A stretch of 19,264 nucleotides of DNA from CAIZGX01 sp044374295 (GTDB lineage: Bacteria > Bacteroidota > Bacteroidia > Flavobacteriales_D > Sanyastnellaceae). A model generated the notes under the pieces. The model made no database searches and was not told where the DNA came from. It worked only from the letters and a program-made list of their open reading frames with translations. Location of the stretch: contig JBILOU010000042.1 in assembly GCA_044374295.1 (NCBI GenBank), forward strand, positions 1 to 19,264, read 5' to 3'. Both the position numbers and the translations under genes were made by a program. Positions 7,256 through 14,394 of this stretch are shown here, piece by piece; within the stretch, counting starts at the first letter, position 1, and every line of letters starts with the position of its first letter.

Positions 7256-8728
7256 GTGCAAGAAATAAATGTTGTTTGGTTGAAGCGCGATTTGAGATTC
7301 GTAGATCACGAGCCTCTTTTTCATGCGCAACAAGAACCACTTCCATTTGTAATTCTCTACATCTTTGAACCTTCGGTGATGAGTCATCACGACTCAGATG
7401 TGCGCCATTGGCGATTCATTCACGAATCGCTGAAAGACTTGAATAAGCAGCTGGCTCCTTTCAATAAACACATTGAAATCTTTCACAACGAAGCACAGTC
7501 TGTGCTCGATGCACTCGCTTCTTCCTTCCATATAAAAACCATTTTTTCTTCTGAAGAAATAGGGAACCTTTTAACCTTCGAACGCGACTTAAACATGCAG
7601 TTGTTTTTCCATTCGAAAAATATTCGATGGTTAGAATTTCAAACAAATGGAGTGGTTCGAAGATTAAAGAACCGTCAGGAATGGCCGAAGTTGTGGGAGA
7701 CAACTATGCGCAGTCCAGCAAGAAAAGTTGAACTCAATGAGTTAAATATTTTCCAGTTGAATGAAGAAGAATTTTCTTCTCTTCGTGGTGAAGAATTGCC
7801 TCTTGAAATAACCGAGCGCAATCTGAATTTTCAGGAAGGTGGAGAGACGCTGGCTTGGCGTTATTTGAAGAATTTTCTTGCTGAAAGAAGTGTTAACTAT
7901 AGCAAACACATTAGCAGTCCTTCGCTTAGCAGAAGAGGCTGCAGCAGGCTTTCGCCATACTTGGCTTATGGAAACATAAGCATGCGCGCGGTTTATCAAT
8001 TCACCCTTCAACACTATCCTTCTTCAACCAACAAACGTGCGCTCTCGAATTTCATTTCACGTCTGCATTGGCATTGTCATTTCATTCAAAAATTCGAATC
8101 GGAATGTCGCTATGAAGTCGAAAACATCAATCGCGCATACAACGCTTTGGAGAAAGTTAGAAACGAAGAATACATTCGATCATGGCAGGAGGGAAGAACG
8201 GGAGTGCCGCTGGTAGATGCGTGTATGCGATGTGTAACGGCAACCGGATACATCAACTTCCGCATGCGAGCCATGGTGGTGTCGTTTTTCGTTTTCAATC
8301 TGTGGCAAGATTGGCGCGACTTACATTTTTTAGCGCGCATGTTTCTCGACTACGAGCCGGGTATTCACTATCCGCAATTGCAGATGCAAAGCGGAACCAC
8401 AGGCATTAACACCATTCGCATTTACAATCCGATTAAGAATTCCGAATCGCACGATGCTGAAGGTGTCTTCATAAAGCAATGGATTCCTGAGTTGCGCAAT
8501 ATTCCTTCAGCATTTATTCACGAACCACATAAGCTTTCGGTGATTGAGCAAGAAATGTACGGCTGTGTAATTGGAAAGGATTATCCCGCGCCAATCGTCG
8601 ATGTTGAAGAATCGCGCAAGTACGCGAGTGACATTGTGTGGAGTTTCAGGAAGGGCTATGAGGTGAAAATTGAGGGCAAGCGTATTCTGAAAAAGCATGT
8701 GAGTCGCACCACTTCAAAAAAGAAATAA
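7256..8728 (+). CDS. Cryptochrome/photolyase-family FAD-binding protein, divergent clade
   Basis: I chose GTG 7256 (490 residues), because the family begins a few residues before INVVWLKRDLR and AAAGAG lies about 10 bases upstream; TTG 7229 is an alternative. The N-terminal antenna-type alpha/beta domain spans about 1-130. The FAD domain includes SRLSPYLAYGNIS (230-242), LHWHCHFIQKFE (270-281), GRTGVPLVDACMR (313-325), IRIYNPIKNSESHD (387-400) and the IKQWIPEL segment (406-413). A by-eye alignment to E. coli photolyase shows W359 kept (W353) and R344 kept (R338). W382 aligns to P373, W306 to K300, W384 to L375, the flavin-N5-side N378 to G369, and D372 to F363. The C-terminus is a short basic tail. 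It probably binds FAD, but whether it repairs DNA or signals is open. The CrtA-like and broken membrane-protein genes lie just upstream. Confidence 0.85.
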   Translation: MQEINVVWLKRDLRFVDHEPLFHAQQEPLPFVILYIFEPSVMSHHDSDVRHWRFIHESLKDLNKQLAPFNKHIEIFHNEAQSVLDALASSFHIKTIFSSEEIGNLLTFERDLNMQLFFHSKNIRWLEFQTNGVVRRLKNRQEWPKLWETTMRSPARKVELNELNIFQLNEEEFSSLRGEELPLEITERNLNFQEGGETLAWRYLKNFLAERSVNYSKHISSPSLSRRGCSRLSPYLAYGNISMRAVYQFTLQHYPSSTNKRALSNFISRLHWHCHFIQKFESECRYEVENINRAYNALEKVRNEEYIRSWQEGRTGVPLVDACMRCVTATGYINFRMRAMVVSFFVFNLWQDWRDLHFLARMFLDYEPGIHYPQLQMQSGTTGINTIRIYNPIKNSESHDAEGVFIKQWIPELRNIPSAFIHEPHKLSVIEQEMYGCVIGKDYPAPIVDVEESRKYASDIVWSFRKGYEVKIEGKRILKKHVSRTTSKKK

Positions 8729-8779
8729 ATCAGAATCTTCGCAAAGTTTGCATCTATTTTAGCGTTCAGATTTTGAACA

Positions 8780-9556
8780 ATGAAATACATCTTTTCTTTT
8801 TTGATATTCATAAGCTTGAATCAAGTTTTTGCAATTGATTCTTATCAAGCGAATGAATCACTTAACGTGCTTACTTTATCTGGAATTAAACTGCGCGATA
8901 AGCCCGGTGGGACTATCCTTCAGACGATACCTTATGCTGCAAAAGTTGTTGCACTAGAGGCCAAGAACAATAATTTCCCAGTCACTGTCGAAGGAATAAA
9001 AGGTTCTTGGGTGAAGGTGAGTTTCAACGATAAAATTGGATATGTATTCGATGGTTTTTTGTCGCGTCTTCCAGCACCAAGTTTAACAGACGCCAATCTT
9101 CGAGCTTATGTGAAGCGTGAGTTCAAAATGATTAGTGAAGAACTACCGCTTACATATCTAGAAAATTCAGATTTGGGGGGAAGTGGCTCGAATGTTTTTT
9201 TGTTTGAGTGGCAAGGAAAGCAATGCGCATACGAATACCACTACTATTACGAAGGTGGCGGAGAAAATGTGGCTATTTCGGGCATTTCCATGGAAGAGGC
9301 TTGCTTGCTGGTGCGCATAATCGAACGCGAAGCATATGAGTATGCAATAAAAGAAATGGAGCATCGAGAGGGATTCGATAAACGTCCATATACCGAGTTT
9401 ATCTTGAACGGCACCTCCTATGAAACTCACGAAGACGGTTCGGTGACTGAGAAGCAAGATTTTTACACGTGCGATTTAGCGTCGGGATGTGATTATGCCT
9501 TAATCATTACCAAGCATGAGAAGTTTGTTCTAATTAATATTGACGGCGGTTGCTAA
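8780..9556 (+). CDS. Secreted SH3-domain protein of unknown function
   Basis: This 258-residue protein starts with a signal peptide (MKYIFSFLIFISLNQVFA, likely cleaved after residue 18). A bacterial SH3-like domain follows at about 28-97, recognised from LTLSGIKLRDKPGGTIL, the central PYAAKV turn and GSWVKVSFNDKIGYVFDGFLS. Such domains often bind peptidoglycan or cell-wall peptides. The remaining 160 residues, which include several aromatic/acidic stretches and three cysteines near the C-terminus (CDLASGCD and the terminal GGC), are not recognisable to me. There is no T9SS domain, so the product is probably periplasmic. The stop lies 10 bases before the tcdA ATG, so the two may be co-transcribed, though no functional link is evident. 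Confidence 0.75.
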   Translation: MKYIFSFLIFISLNQVFAIDSYQANESLNVLTLSGIKLRDKPGGTILQTIPYAAKVVALEAKNNNFPVTVEGIKGSWVKVSFNDKIGYVFDGFLSRLPAPSLTDANLRAYVKREFKMISEELPLTYLENSDLGGSGSNVFLFEWQGKQCAYEYHYYYEGGGENVAISGISMEEACLLVRIIEREAYEYAIKEMEHREGFDKRPYTEFILNGTSYETHEDGSVTEKQDFYTCDLASGCDYALIITKHEKFVLINIDGGC

Positions 9557-9566
9557 TTTTGTTGAA

Positions 9567-10289
9567 ATGGAAGATATCAGTTGGTTGTCGCGGACGAGTT
9601 TGTTAATTGGTGAAGAAACACTTCGCAATTTGACCTCGAAGCATGTCATGGTCGTTGGAATGGGCGGTGTTGGGTCTTTTGCTGCGGAGTTCATAGCGCG
9701 CGCGGGTATTGGTAAAATGACAATCATTGATGGAGATGTTGTTGATCCAACGAATCGAAATCGACAACTTCCTGCATTAGCAACCAACCACGGAGAATCA
9801 AAGGTGGAGATCATGGCTGAACGCATTCGTGGAATTAATCCGGAAATAGAATTGAATGTGGTGAAGGAATTTGTTAATCCGACCATGGTGGAGGAGCAAT
9901 TGAAGAATCGTCCAGATTATATCATCGATGCAATCGACAGCATCACTCCCAAACTCACATTCATTCGTCTCGCTTTCGAGAGTAAGATTCCACTGGTAAG
10001 CAGCATGGGAGCTGGCGCGAAGTTAGATCCAACGAAACTTCAGGTCGTTGATATTTCAAAGACATATAACTGTCCTTTCGCGCAGCAAATAAGAAAGAAT
10101 TTAAAATCAAGCGGTATTCGCAAAGGGGTGAAGGTGGTCTTCAGTCCTGAACTTCCAATTAAAGAAAGTTTAATGCTTACCGATGGAAAGAATTATAAGA
10201 AGTCGGCATATGGAACCATATCCTACATGCCGGCTACTTTCGGAAGCGTTGTTGCTTCTGTTGCAATCAGAGATTTAATGAAAGCTTAG
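9567..10289 (+). CDS. tcdA: tRNA threonylcarbamoyladenosine dehydratase
   Basis: TcdA (formerly CsdL/YgdL) uses ATP to convert N6-threonylcarbamoyladenosine at position 37 of ANN-decoding tRNAs into its cyclic form, ct6A. It is a cytoplasmic, E1-like ThiF-superfamily enzyme. ATG 9567 gives 240 residues, usual for the shorter family members; an upstream TTG frame at 9540 overlaps the SH3 gene and is unlikely. The protein shows the nucleotide-binding GMGGVG (31-36), IIDGDVVDPTNRNRQLPAL (53-71) with the conserved NRQ motif, DAIDSITPK (121-129) and the MGAGAKLDP segment (148-156). The stop codon overlaps the stop of a small lysine-rich ORF on the other strand. Confidence 0.92.
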   Translation: MEDISWLSRTSLLIGEETLRNLTSKHVMVVGMGGVGSFAAEFIARAGIGKMTIIDGDVVDPTNRNRQLPALATNHGESKVEIMAERIRGINPEIELNVVKEFVNPTMVEEQLKNRPDYIIDAIDSITPKLTFIRLAFESKIPLVSSMGAGAKLDPTKLQVVDISKTYNCPFAQQIRKNLKSSGIRKGVKVVFSPELPIKESLMLTDGKNYKKSAYGTISYMPATFGSVVASVAIRDLMKA

Positions 10290-10390
10290 TCGTACTTCGG
10301 CTTCTTGTCGCGCTTCTCAGCTTTTTTCTCTTTTGCAGTTTTGGTCGCAACTTTTTTCACTTCCTTTTTAACGTCTTTACCTTTTCCCAT
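10286..10390 (-). CDS. Small lysine-rich protein (34 residues)
   Basis: The frame runs from the ATG complement at 10388-10390 (MGKGKDVKKEVKKVATK) to a TAA at 10286-10288 and ends ...EKRDKKPKYD. Fourteen of 34 residues are lysine. It fills the gap between two well-supported genes and has a possible promoter upstream on the same strand (TTG, 17 bases, TAAATTCG). It resembles in style, but is not, the small basic ribosomal protein THX, which also begins MGKG. Similar short MGKG...KKAEK peptides occur in other Bacteroidota as far as I recall. Function unknown; a nucleic-acid-binding role is only a guess from the charge. Confidence 0.5.
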   Translation of the reverse strand: MGKGKDVKKEVKKVATKTAKEKKAEKRDKKPKYD

Positions 10391-10436
10391 GATATTGTAG
10401 TTTAAGTGTTAACGAACCGAATTTAAGGTGAAATTT

Positions 10437-10859
10437 TTACTTCAACTCAAAATCATTGAAATCGAATCCTGGACTCACTTGACATCCCACCAAACAAAAG
10501 TCTGATTCAGGGGCCAATCTCGCACCGAACCACGTGTTGGCAGGAACGACATGCTGAAGTACTTCTCCGTTTACAAGGTCTTTTCCCAAGCGAGTAATCA
10601 TTTCATTTCCGTTTGAATCGAGTTCAATAATTTGCAATGTTTGTCCATCGTGAAAGTACCAGATCTCGTCACTCTTAATTCGATGTAATGCTGAAGTCTG
10701 CCCTTTTTCAAGAAGGAAATAAATGCTCGTGCAAATGGATCGTTCGCCTTCGAATCCTTCGAATTGAAAAGTAGATTTATTTCGAAAATTTTCTTTGTAA
10801 TAGCCACCTTCCGGATGGGGAAGCATGTGTAGTTTGTCTATGTATGTTTTTGCATTCAT
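10437..10859 (-). CDS. Cupin-fold protein of the DUF985 (Cupin_5) family
   Basis: This 140-residue protein begins with LHMLPHPEGGYYKENFR, the family's N-terminal signature. It continues with SICTSIYFLLEKGQTSALHRIKSDEIWYFHDG (41-72), the cupin core with potential ligand-binding histidine and glutamate, then LQHVVPANTWFGARL and the C-terminal VSPGFDFNDFEL. The family is a single-domain beta-barrel; yeast Yml079w is a structural relative. The function is unknown and the ligand, perhaps a sugar nucleotide or small metabolite, is not established. The ATG is only 24 bases past the terminator of the fasciclin gene. It therefore needs its own promoter, whose -7 element could be the TACTTTTA-like stretch just upstream. 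Confidence 0.88.
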   Translation of the reverse strand: MNAKTYIDKLHMLPHPEGGYYKENFRNKSTFQFEGFEGERSICTSIYFLLEKGQTSALHRIKSDEIWYFHDGQTLQIIELDSNGNEMITRLGKDLVNGEVLQHVVPANTWFGARLAPESDFCLVGCQVSPGFDFNDFELK

Positions 10860-10876
10860 TGCTTAAAAGTATGAAT

Positions 10877-10901
10877 AAAAAAAGGGAGTCCGAAGACTCC
10901 C
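10877..10901 (-). terminator. Intrinsic terminator after the fasciclin gene
   Basis: Read on the minus strand, GGGAGTC, loop TTCG, GACTCCC is followed by seven T. The 7-base stem is perfect, and its loop is the exceptionally stable C(UUCG)G tetraloop. It lies 25 bases past the stop of the 10927-12456 gene and closes that transcription unit before the cupin gene. Confidence 0.92.
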
Positions 10902-10926
10902 AATTTTCCTACCTTAACTAACCAAA

Positions 10927-12456
10927 TTATTCTTTAATGAAGTTTACACGTGCACCGTTTTGAACGAAGATTGTGTAGACACCACTAGCTAAATCAGAAG
11001 TATTAACAACAGTTTGCTTTCCGTTTAATTTTCCTTGAGCAACCGTTTGTCCTGCAGCATTAACAACTTGAAATAATTCGTAGTTGTTATCTGATGATTG
11101 AACAGTGATGTTGTTTGTGCAAGGATTTGGGAATGCACTAACATTTAATTTTTGAAGACCATCGATAGATGCTGGTGGAAGAAGAACAGCGTCGATAACG
11201 TGCACAACTCCGTTCCAAGCGTTCAAATCAGCTGCAACGATGTTTGCGTTGTTGATCATAGCACCACCCATAGATAGGGTTATAGTAGCGTCATCTCCTT
11301 GCAACATAGTAACGTTCTGTCCATCAACTAAATCATCAGCTGCAATTGCTTCACCTACCGCGTGGTAAAGCAGAATGTTGGTTAATGCTGCTGGATCTGC
11401 TAACAATGCTGGAACTGTTCCTGCTGGAAGCGCTGCGAAAGCATCATCAACTGGAGCGAATACAGTGTAGAAATAATCATCTTCTAATGTCGTTTGCAAA
11501 CCGGCAGCACCAATTGCAGTTTCTAGAATAGTATGTGATGGTGAACCTGCGATGATTTCCATAACGTTGTTCGCAATAATACCAGGAGCAATAACCGCAT
11601 CAATAACGTGAATAACTCCGTTGTCGGTTACGATGTCAGCTACAGTAACTTGTGCATGGTTAATGAATACACTTCCGTTGATGAAAGAAACGGTAACATC
11701 AAGACCTGACAATGTGGTGATACTCATACCATCAGACAAATCTGTAGACAATGCTGCAGATGGAACAACATGGTATGTAAGGATGAAAGTCAACAAACCT
11801 GAAGGGTCTGCAAGCAACGCATCGATGATAGGTTGTGGAACCAAAGCAAAAGCAGCATCGGTTGGAGCGAACACGGTGTAAGAACCTGCGGCATCTAATG
11901 CACCGTCAAGACCAGCAAGACCTACTACAGCCTCTAAGGTATTGTGATCAGGTGAGGCTACAATAACGTCCCAAATTGAATTTTGAAGCTCTGGAGTTGA
12001 TGGCAACAGTACACCATCAGTTACATGCAAAACACCATTGCTTACAGCAATGTCTGCAACAATAACTTGATTTGTTCCATTGATGAAAACACCGTTGTTG
12101 ATGGTTACAGTAATGTCTGAACCATTTGCCATGGTAGCAACTTGACCGTCTGAAAGTTGCGTAGAGAATACAGCAGCACCGTTCAGAACGTGGTAAAGCA
12201 AAATGTCGGTTAATGTAGGAATATCCGCTAAAAGCGCATCTACTGTACCAGCTGGTAGAGCATTAAATGCAGCATCGGTTGGAGCGAATACTGTTATTGG
12301 GTCTAATGTGCCTAGAGCTCCATCAAGTCCAGCAGCTAAAACAGCAGCTTCAAGGATAGTGTGATCAGGTGAGTTTTGAATAACATCAAAAGCAGTCTGA
12401 GCTTTTGTTGTTGTAAACCCTAAAATCATAGATAGGGCAAATAGAAGTTTTTTCAT
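10927..12456 (-). CDS. Secreted protein with three fasciclin (FAS1) domains and a T9SS sorting domain
   Basis: This 509-residue protein has a signal peptide (MKKLLFALSMILGFTTTKA, cleavage near residue 19-20). Three tandem FAS1 domains follow at about 22-153, 160-292 and 297-428. Each shows the H1 motif (TVFAPTD at 55-61 and 194-200, TVFAPVD at 331-337), a YH motif (88-90, 228-230, 364-366) and the H2 motif (GVLHVTD, GVIHVID, GVVHVID). FAS1 domains mediate cell adhesion or matrix binding. Residues about 436-509 (FPNPCTNN ... SGVYTIFVQNG) form a type A T9SS C-terminal domain, so the protein should reach the cell surface or medium. The three repeats differ enough to suggest old duplication. A strong terminator follows. 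I found no clear promoter in the 237 bases upstream. Confidence 0.93.
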   Translation of the reverse strand: MKKLLFALSMILGFTTTKAQTAFDVIQNSPDHTILEAAVLAAGLDGALGTLDPITVFAPTDAAFNALPAGTVDALLADIPTLTDILLYHVLNGAAVFSTQLSDGQVATMANGSDITVTINNGVFINGTNQVIVADIAVSNGVLHVTDGVLLPSTPELQNSIWDVIVASPDHNTLEAVVGLAGLDGALDAAGSYTVFAPTDAAFALVPQPIIDALLADPSGLLTFILTYHVVPSAALSTDLSDGMSITTLSGLDVTVSFINGSVFINHAQVTVADIVTDNGVIHVIDAVIAPGIIANNVMEIIAGSPSHTILETAIGAAGLQTTLEDDYFYTVFAPVDDAFAALPAGTVPALLADPAALTNILLYHAVGEAIAADDLVDGQNVTMLQGDDATITLSMGGAMINNANIVAADLNAWNGVVHVIDAVLLPPASIDGLQKLNVSAFPNPCTNNITVQSSDNNYELFQVVNAAGQTVAQGKLNGKQTVVNTSDLASGVYTIFVQNGARVNFIKE

Positions 12457-12693
12457 TTGTTTAATATTTTGTTATGAAGTTTAAACAGAAGATGGAGGGT
12501 TATGTTCAATCCGATTGAAAAAAAAGTGATATTGGTCATGTTTTGTTCTTGTTAGCTGTGAATTTTTTTGGAACATGTGTGGCATTATAACGTAAAAAAT
12601 GGACTTAGAGAAAATAATTTAAGCGGTACCATGGTCTTCTCGATTTTTTTCTGATTAACTTTCGAAATAATTATTTACACACAAATTAGCACG

Positions 12694-14394
12694 ATGAATA
12701 CATCTGTAAAAAAAGGTCTCATCATTGGTGGATCCTCTCTTATAATAGGGCTCGCAGCACTCTTTTGGTACTTGGGCATGTCGAATAACAATCGACTTAT
12801 AGCTAAAATTCCAAAAGATGCAGCCATGGTTTTCAAAGCTGATTTAAAGAGCCTGGCAGATAAGGCTGAATTTAAAAAATGGAAGGAATTATCCATGTTT
12901 GATGAGATGCGTAAGGAGGAGAGTGTATTTGATAAAATACTAGACAATCCGAAAAAATCGGGAGTTAATTTCTTACAGAATGCATACGGATACGTTAGCA
13001 AAGGCGAGGAATTTTACGGGGGTATCGTTTTCGGGATTAAAGACGCAAAGGATTTCGAAGAAACAGTAAAAGACATCGATGACGATATAGAGGTTCAAAA
13101 AGTAGATGGATTGTATTCCGCAGAAGTAGACAACAACGACATGGCTTTAGTTTGGGACAAAAACGTTGCATTAATGTATTTCAGAGAAGACGAAGACGTC
13201 TTGGAAATGGCAAAGCAAGCCTTCGCTCAAGATGAAGACATGAGCATGCTTGAAATGGATACATACATGGAGTATGAGTCTCTCGATGCCGATTTAGGCA
13301 TGTACATGAATATGAAACGTTTTCAAGAATTAGCCAGTGAAATGGGTGGGCCAATGCAAGATCAGTTCAAGTCAATGGAGAAGGCTGAGAGTATTGGAAT
13401 GACTGTGTTGTTTGAGGATCAACAAATGCTTGTAGACGCGACTTACTACCCGGTGGAAGGCGCTACTCCGGAAGAAATATCCGTGATGAAAGAAGAAGGT
13501 ATTTCAGCAGATTTGATGAAATTAATTTCACCTACAACGCCCAAAGGATTCTATGCAGCAAACATGGATTTAGATAAAATCCTAAGTCTTTATCCGCAGA
13601 TAAATGAAGAGATGAAAAAGGACGGATTTTCTTTGGATGAGTTCAAGAACAGTCTAAACGGGGAAATGACAATTTCTTTGATTGACGTTAAGAATGTTCA
13701 GAAAATCCGCGAAGTGGCAGATTACGATAATTGGGAACCCTATGGTATTTATGATTCACCGGTTCCGATGAAGATGGATACAACTTTTGAATTGTCTCCA
13801 ATTTATAAAATCAACCTCGGGGTTAAGGATCGTGGAATTCTAGACAACATCATTGCAAAATTCGTTGCGAAAATGAACGAGCCTGTTGTGACCGAAGAAA
13901 TGATTGATATGTCGGATTTAATGAAGTCGAGCTTTGACTCCTACATGACTCCGTATGACGATTTTACGGAAGAAATCGAAGAGCCGCAGGTGAAGCGTTA
14001 CCAATACAATGGATTGGAAGTCTTTGAAACTGAAGATGTGAAGTTGTTTTATAAGTATGAAGGAAACTACATTTCAATCTCAAACGATGAATCGGCTTTC
14101 GCTTCACAAAAATTTTCTTGGGACGATGAACTTGAAGACATGTTAACCGAAAAGGCTGGCGCAGGATATATGGATTTGAATTACAAGAACTATCCAGATA
14201 TCGAAAGAGAAAATGCAGACTATGTTCAAGAGGTAAAAAGCTTCTTGGAGATGCTCGATAATATGAAGTTTTCTTCAGACGGTATGACGGTTCATTTTGA
14301 AATGAATTTCACAGACAGTCCTGATCACATTCTATGGCGCATGATGAAAACTATCGATGCCCAAGTCTCAAAAGACAGAAGAGGCTACAATTAA
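12694..14394 (+). CDS. Membrane-anchored DUF4836-like protein
   Basis: This 566-residue protein begins with a short basic N-terminus and one hydrophobic segment (about 7-28), probably an uncleaved anchor or signal. The next part, LIAKIPKDAAMVFKADLKSLADKA, fits the start of DUF4836-type proteins, large Bacteroidota surface or periplasmic proteins with no known function. The rest is rich in Asp, Glu, Lys and Met and lacks recognisable catalytic motifs. The C-terminal part (FSSDGMTVHFEMNF) resembles the closing beta-strands of that family. The family assignment is from general resemblance only. It ends tail to tail with the DUF4403-like gene, the two stop codons sharing the bases TTAA at 14391-14394. 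Its terminator lies inside that gene. Confidence 0.6.
   Translation: MNTSVKKGLIIGGSSLIIGLAALFWYLGMSNNNRLIAKIPKDAAMVFKADLKSLADKAEFKKWKELSMFDEMRKEESVFDKILDNPKKSGVNFLQNAYGYVSKGEEFYGGIVFGIKDAKDFEETVKDIDDDIEVQKVDGLYSAEVDNNDMALVWDKNVALMYFREDEDVLEMAKQAFAQDEDMSMLEMDTYMEYESLDADLGMYMNMKRFQELASEMGGPMQDQFKSMEKAESIGMTVLFEDQQMLVDATYYPVEGATPEEISVMKEEGISADLMKLISPTTPKGFYAANMDLDKILSLYPQINEEMKKDGFSLDEFKNSLNGEMTISLIDVKNVQKIREVADYDNWEPYGIYDSPVPMKMDTTFELSPIYKINLGVKDRGILDNIIAKFVAKMNEPVVTEEMIDMSDLMKSSFDSYMTPYDDFTEEIEEPQVKRYQYNGLEVFETEDVKLFYKYEGNYISISNDESAFASQKFSWDDELEDMLTEKAGAGYMDLNYKNYPDIERENADYVQEVKSFLEMLDNMKFSSDGMTVHFEMNFTDSPDHILWRMMKTIDAQVSKDRRGYN

Noticed and set aside
9540..9566. TTG start for tcdA at 9540
   Set aside because: It overlaps the SH3 gene and adds residues absent from the family; ATG 9567 matches the expected N-terminus.
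10281..10327. Imperfect hairpin AAAGCTTAG / CTCAGCTTT followed by T6 as a tcdA terminator
   Set aside because: The loop is 26 bases and the stem has a mismatch; too weak to call, although its position after tcdA is suggestive.
12457..12693. 237-base gap between the fasciclin and DUF4836-like genes, checked for a small gene or RNA
   Set aside because: Only short frames of no more than about 15 residues and no stable hairpin were seen; no consensus promoter could be identified on either strand.
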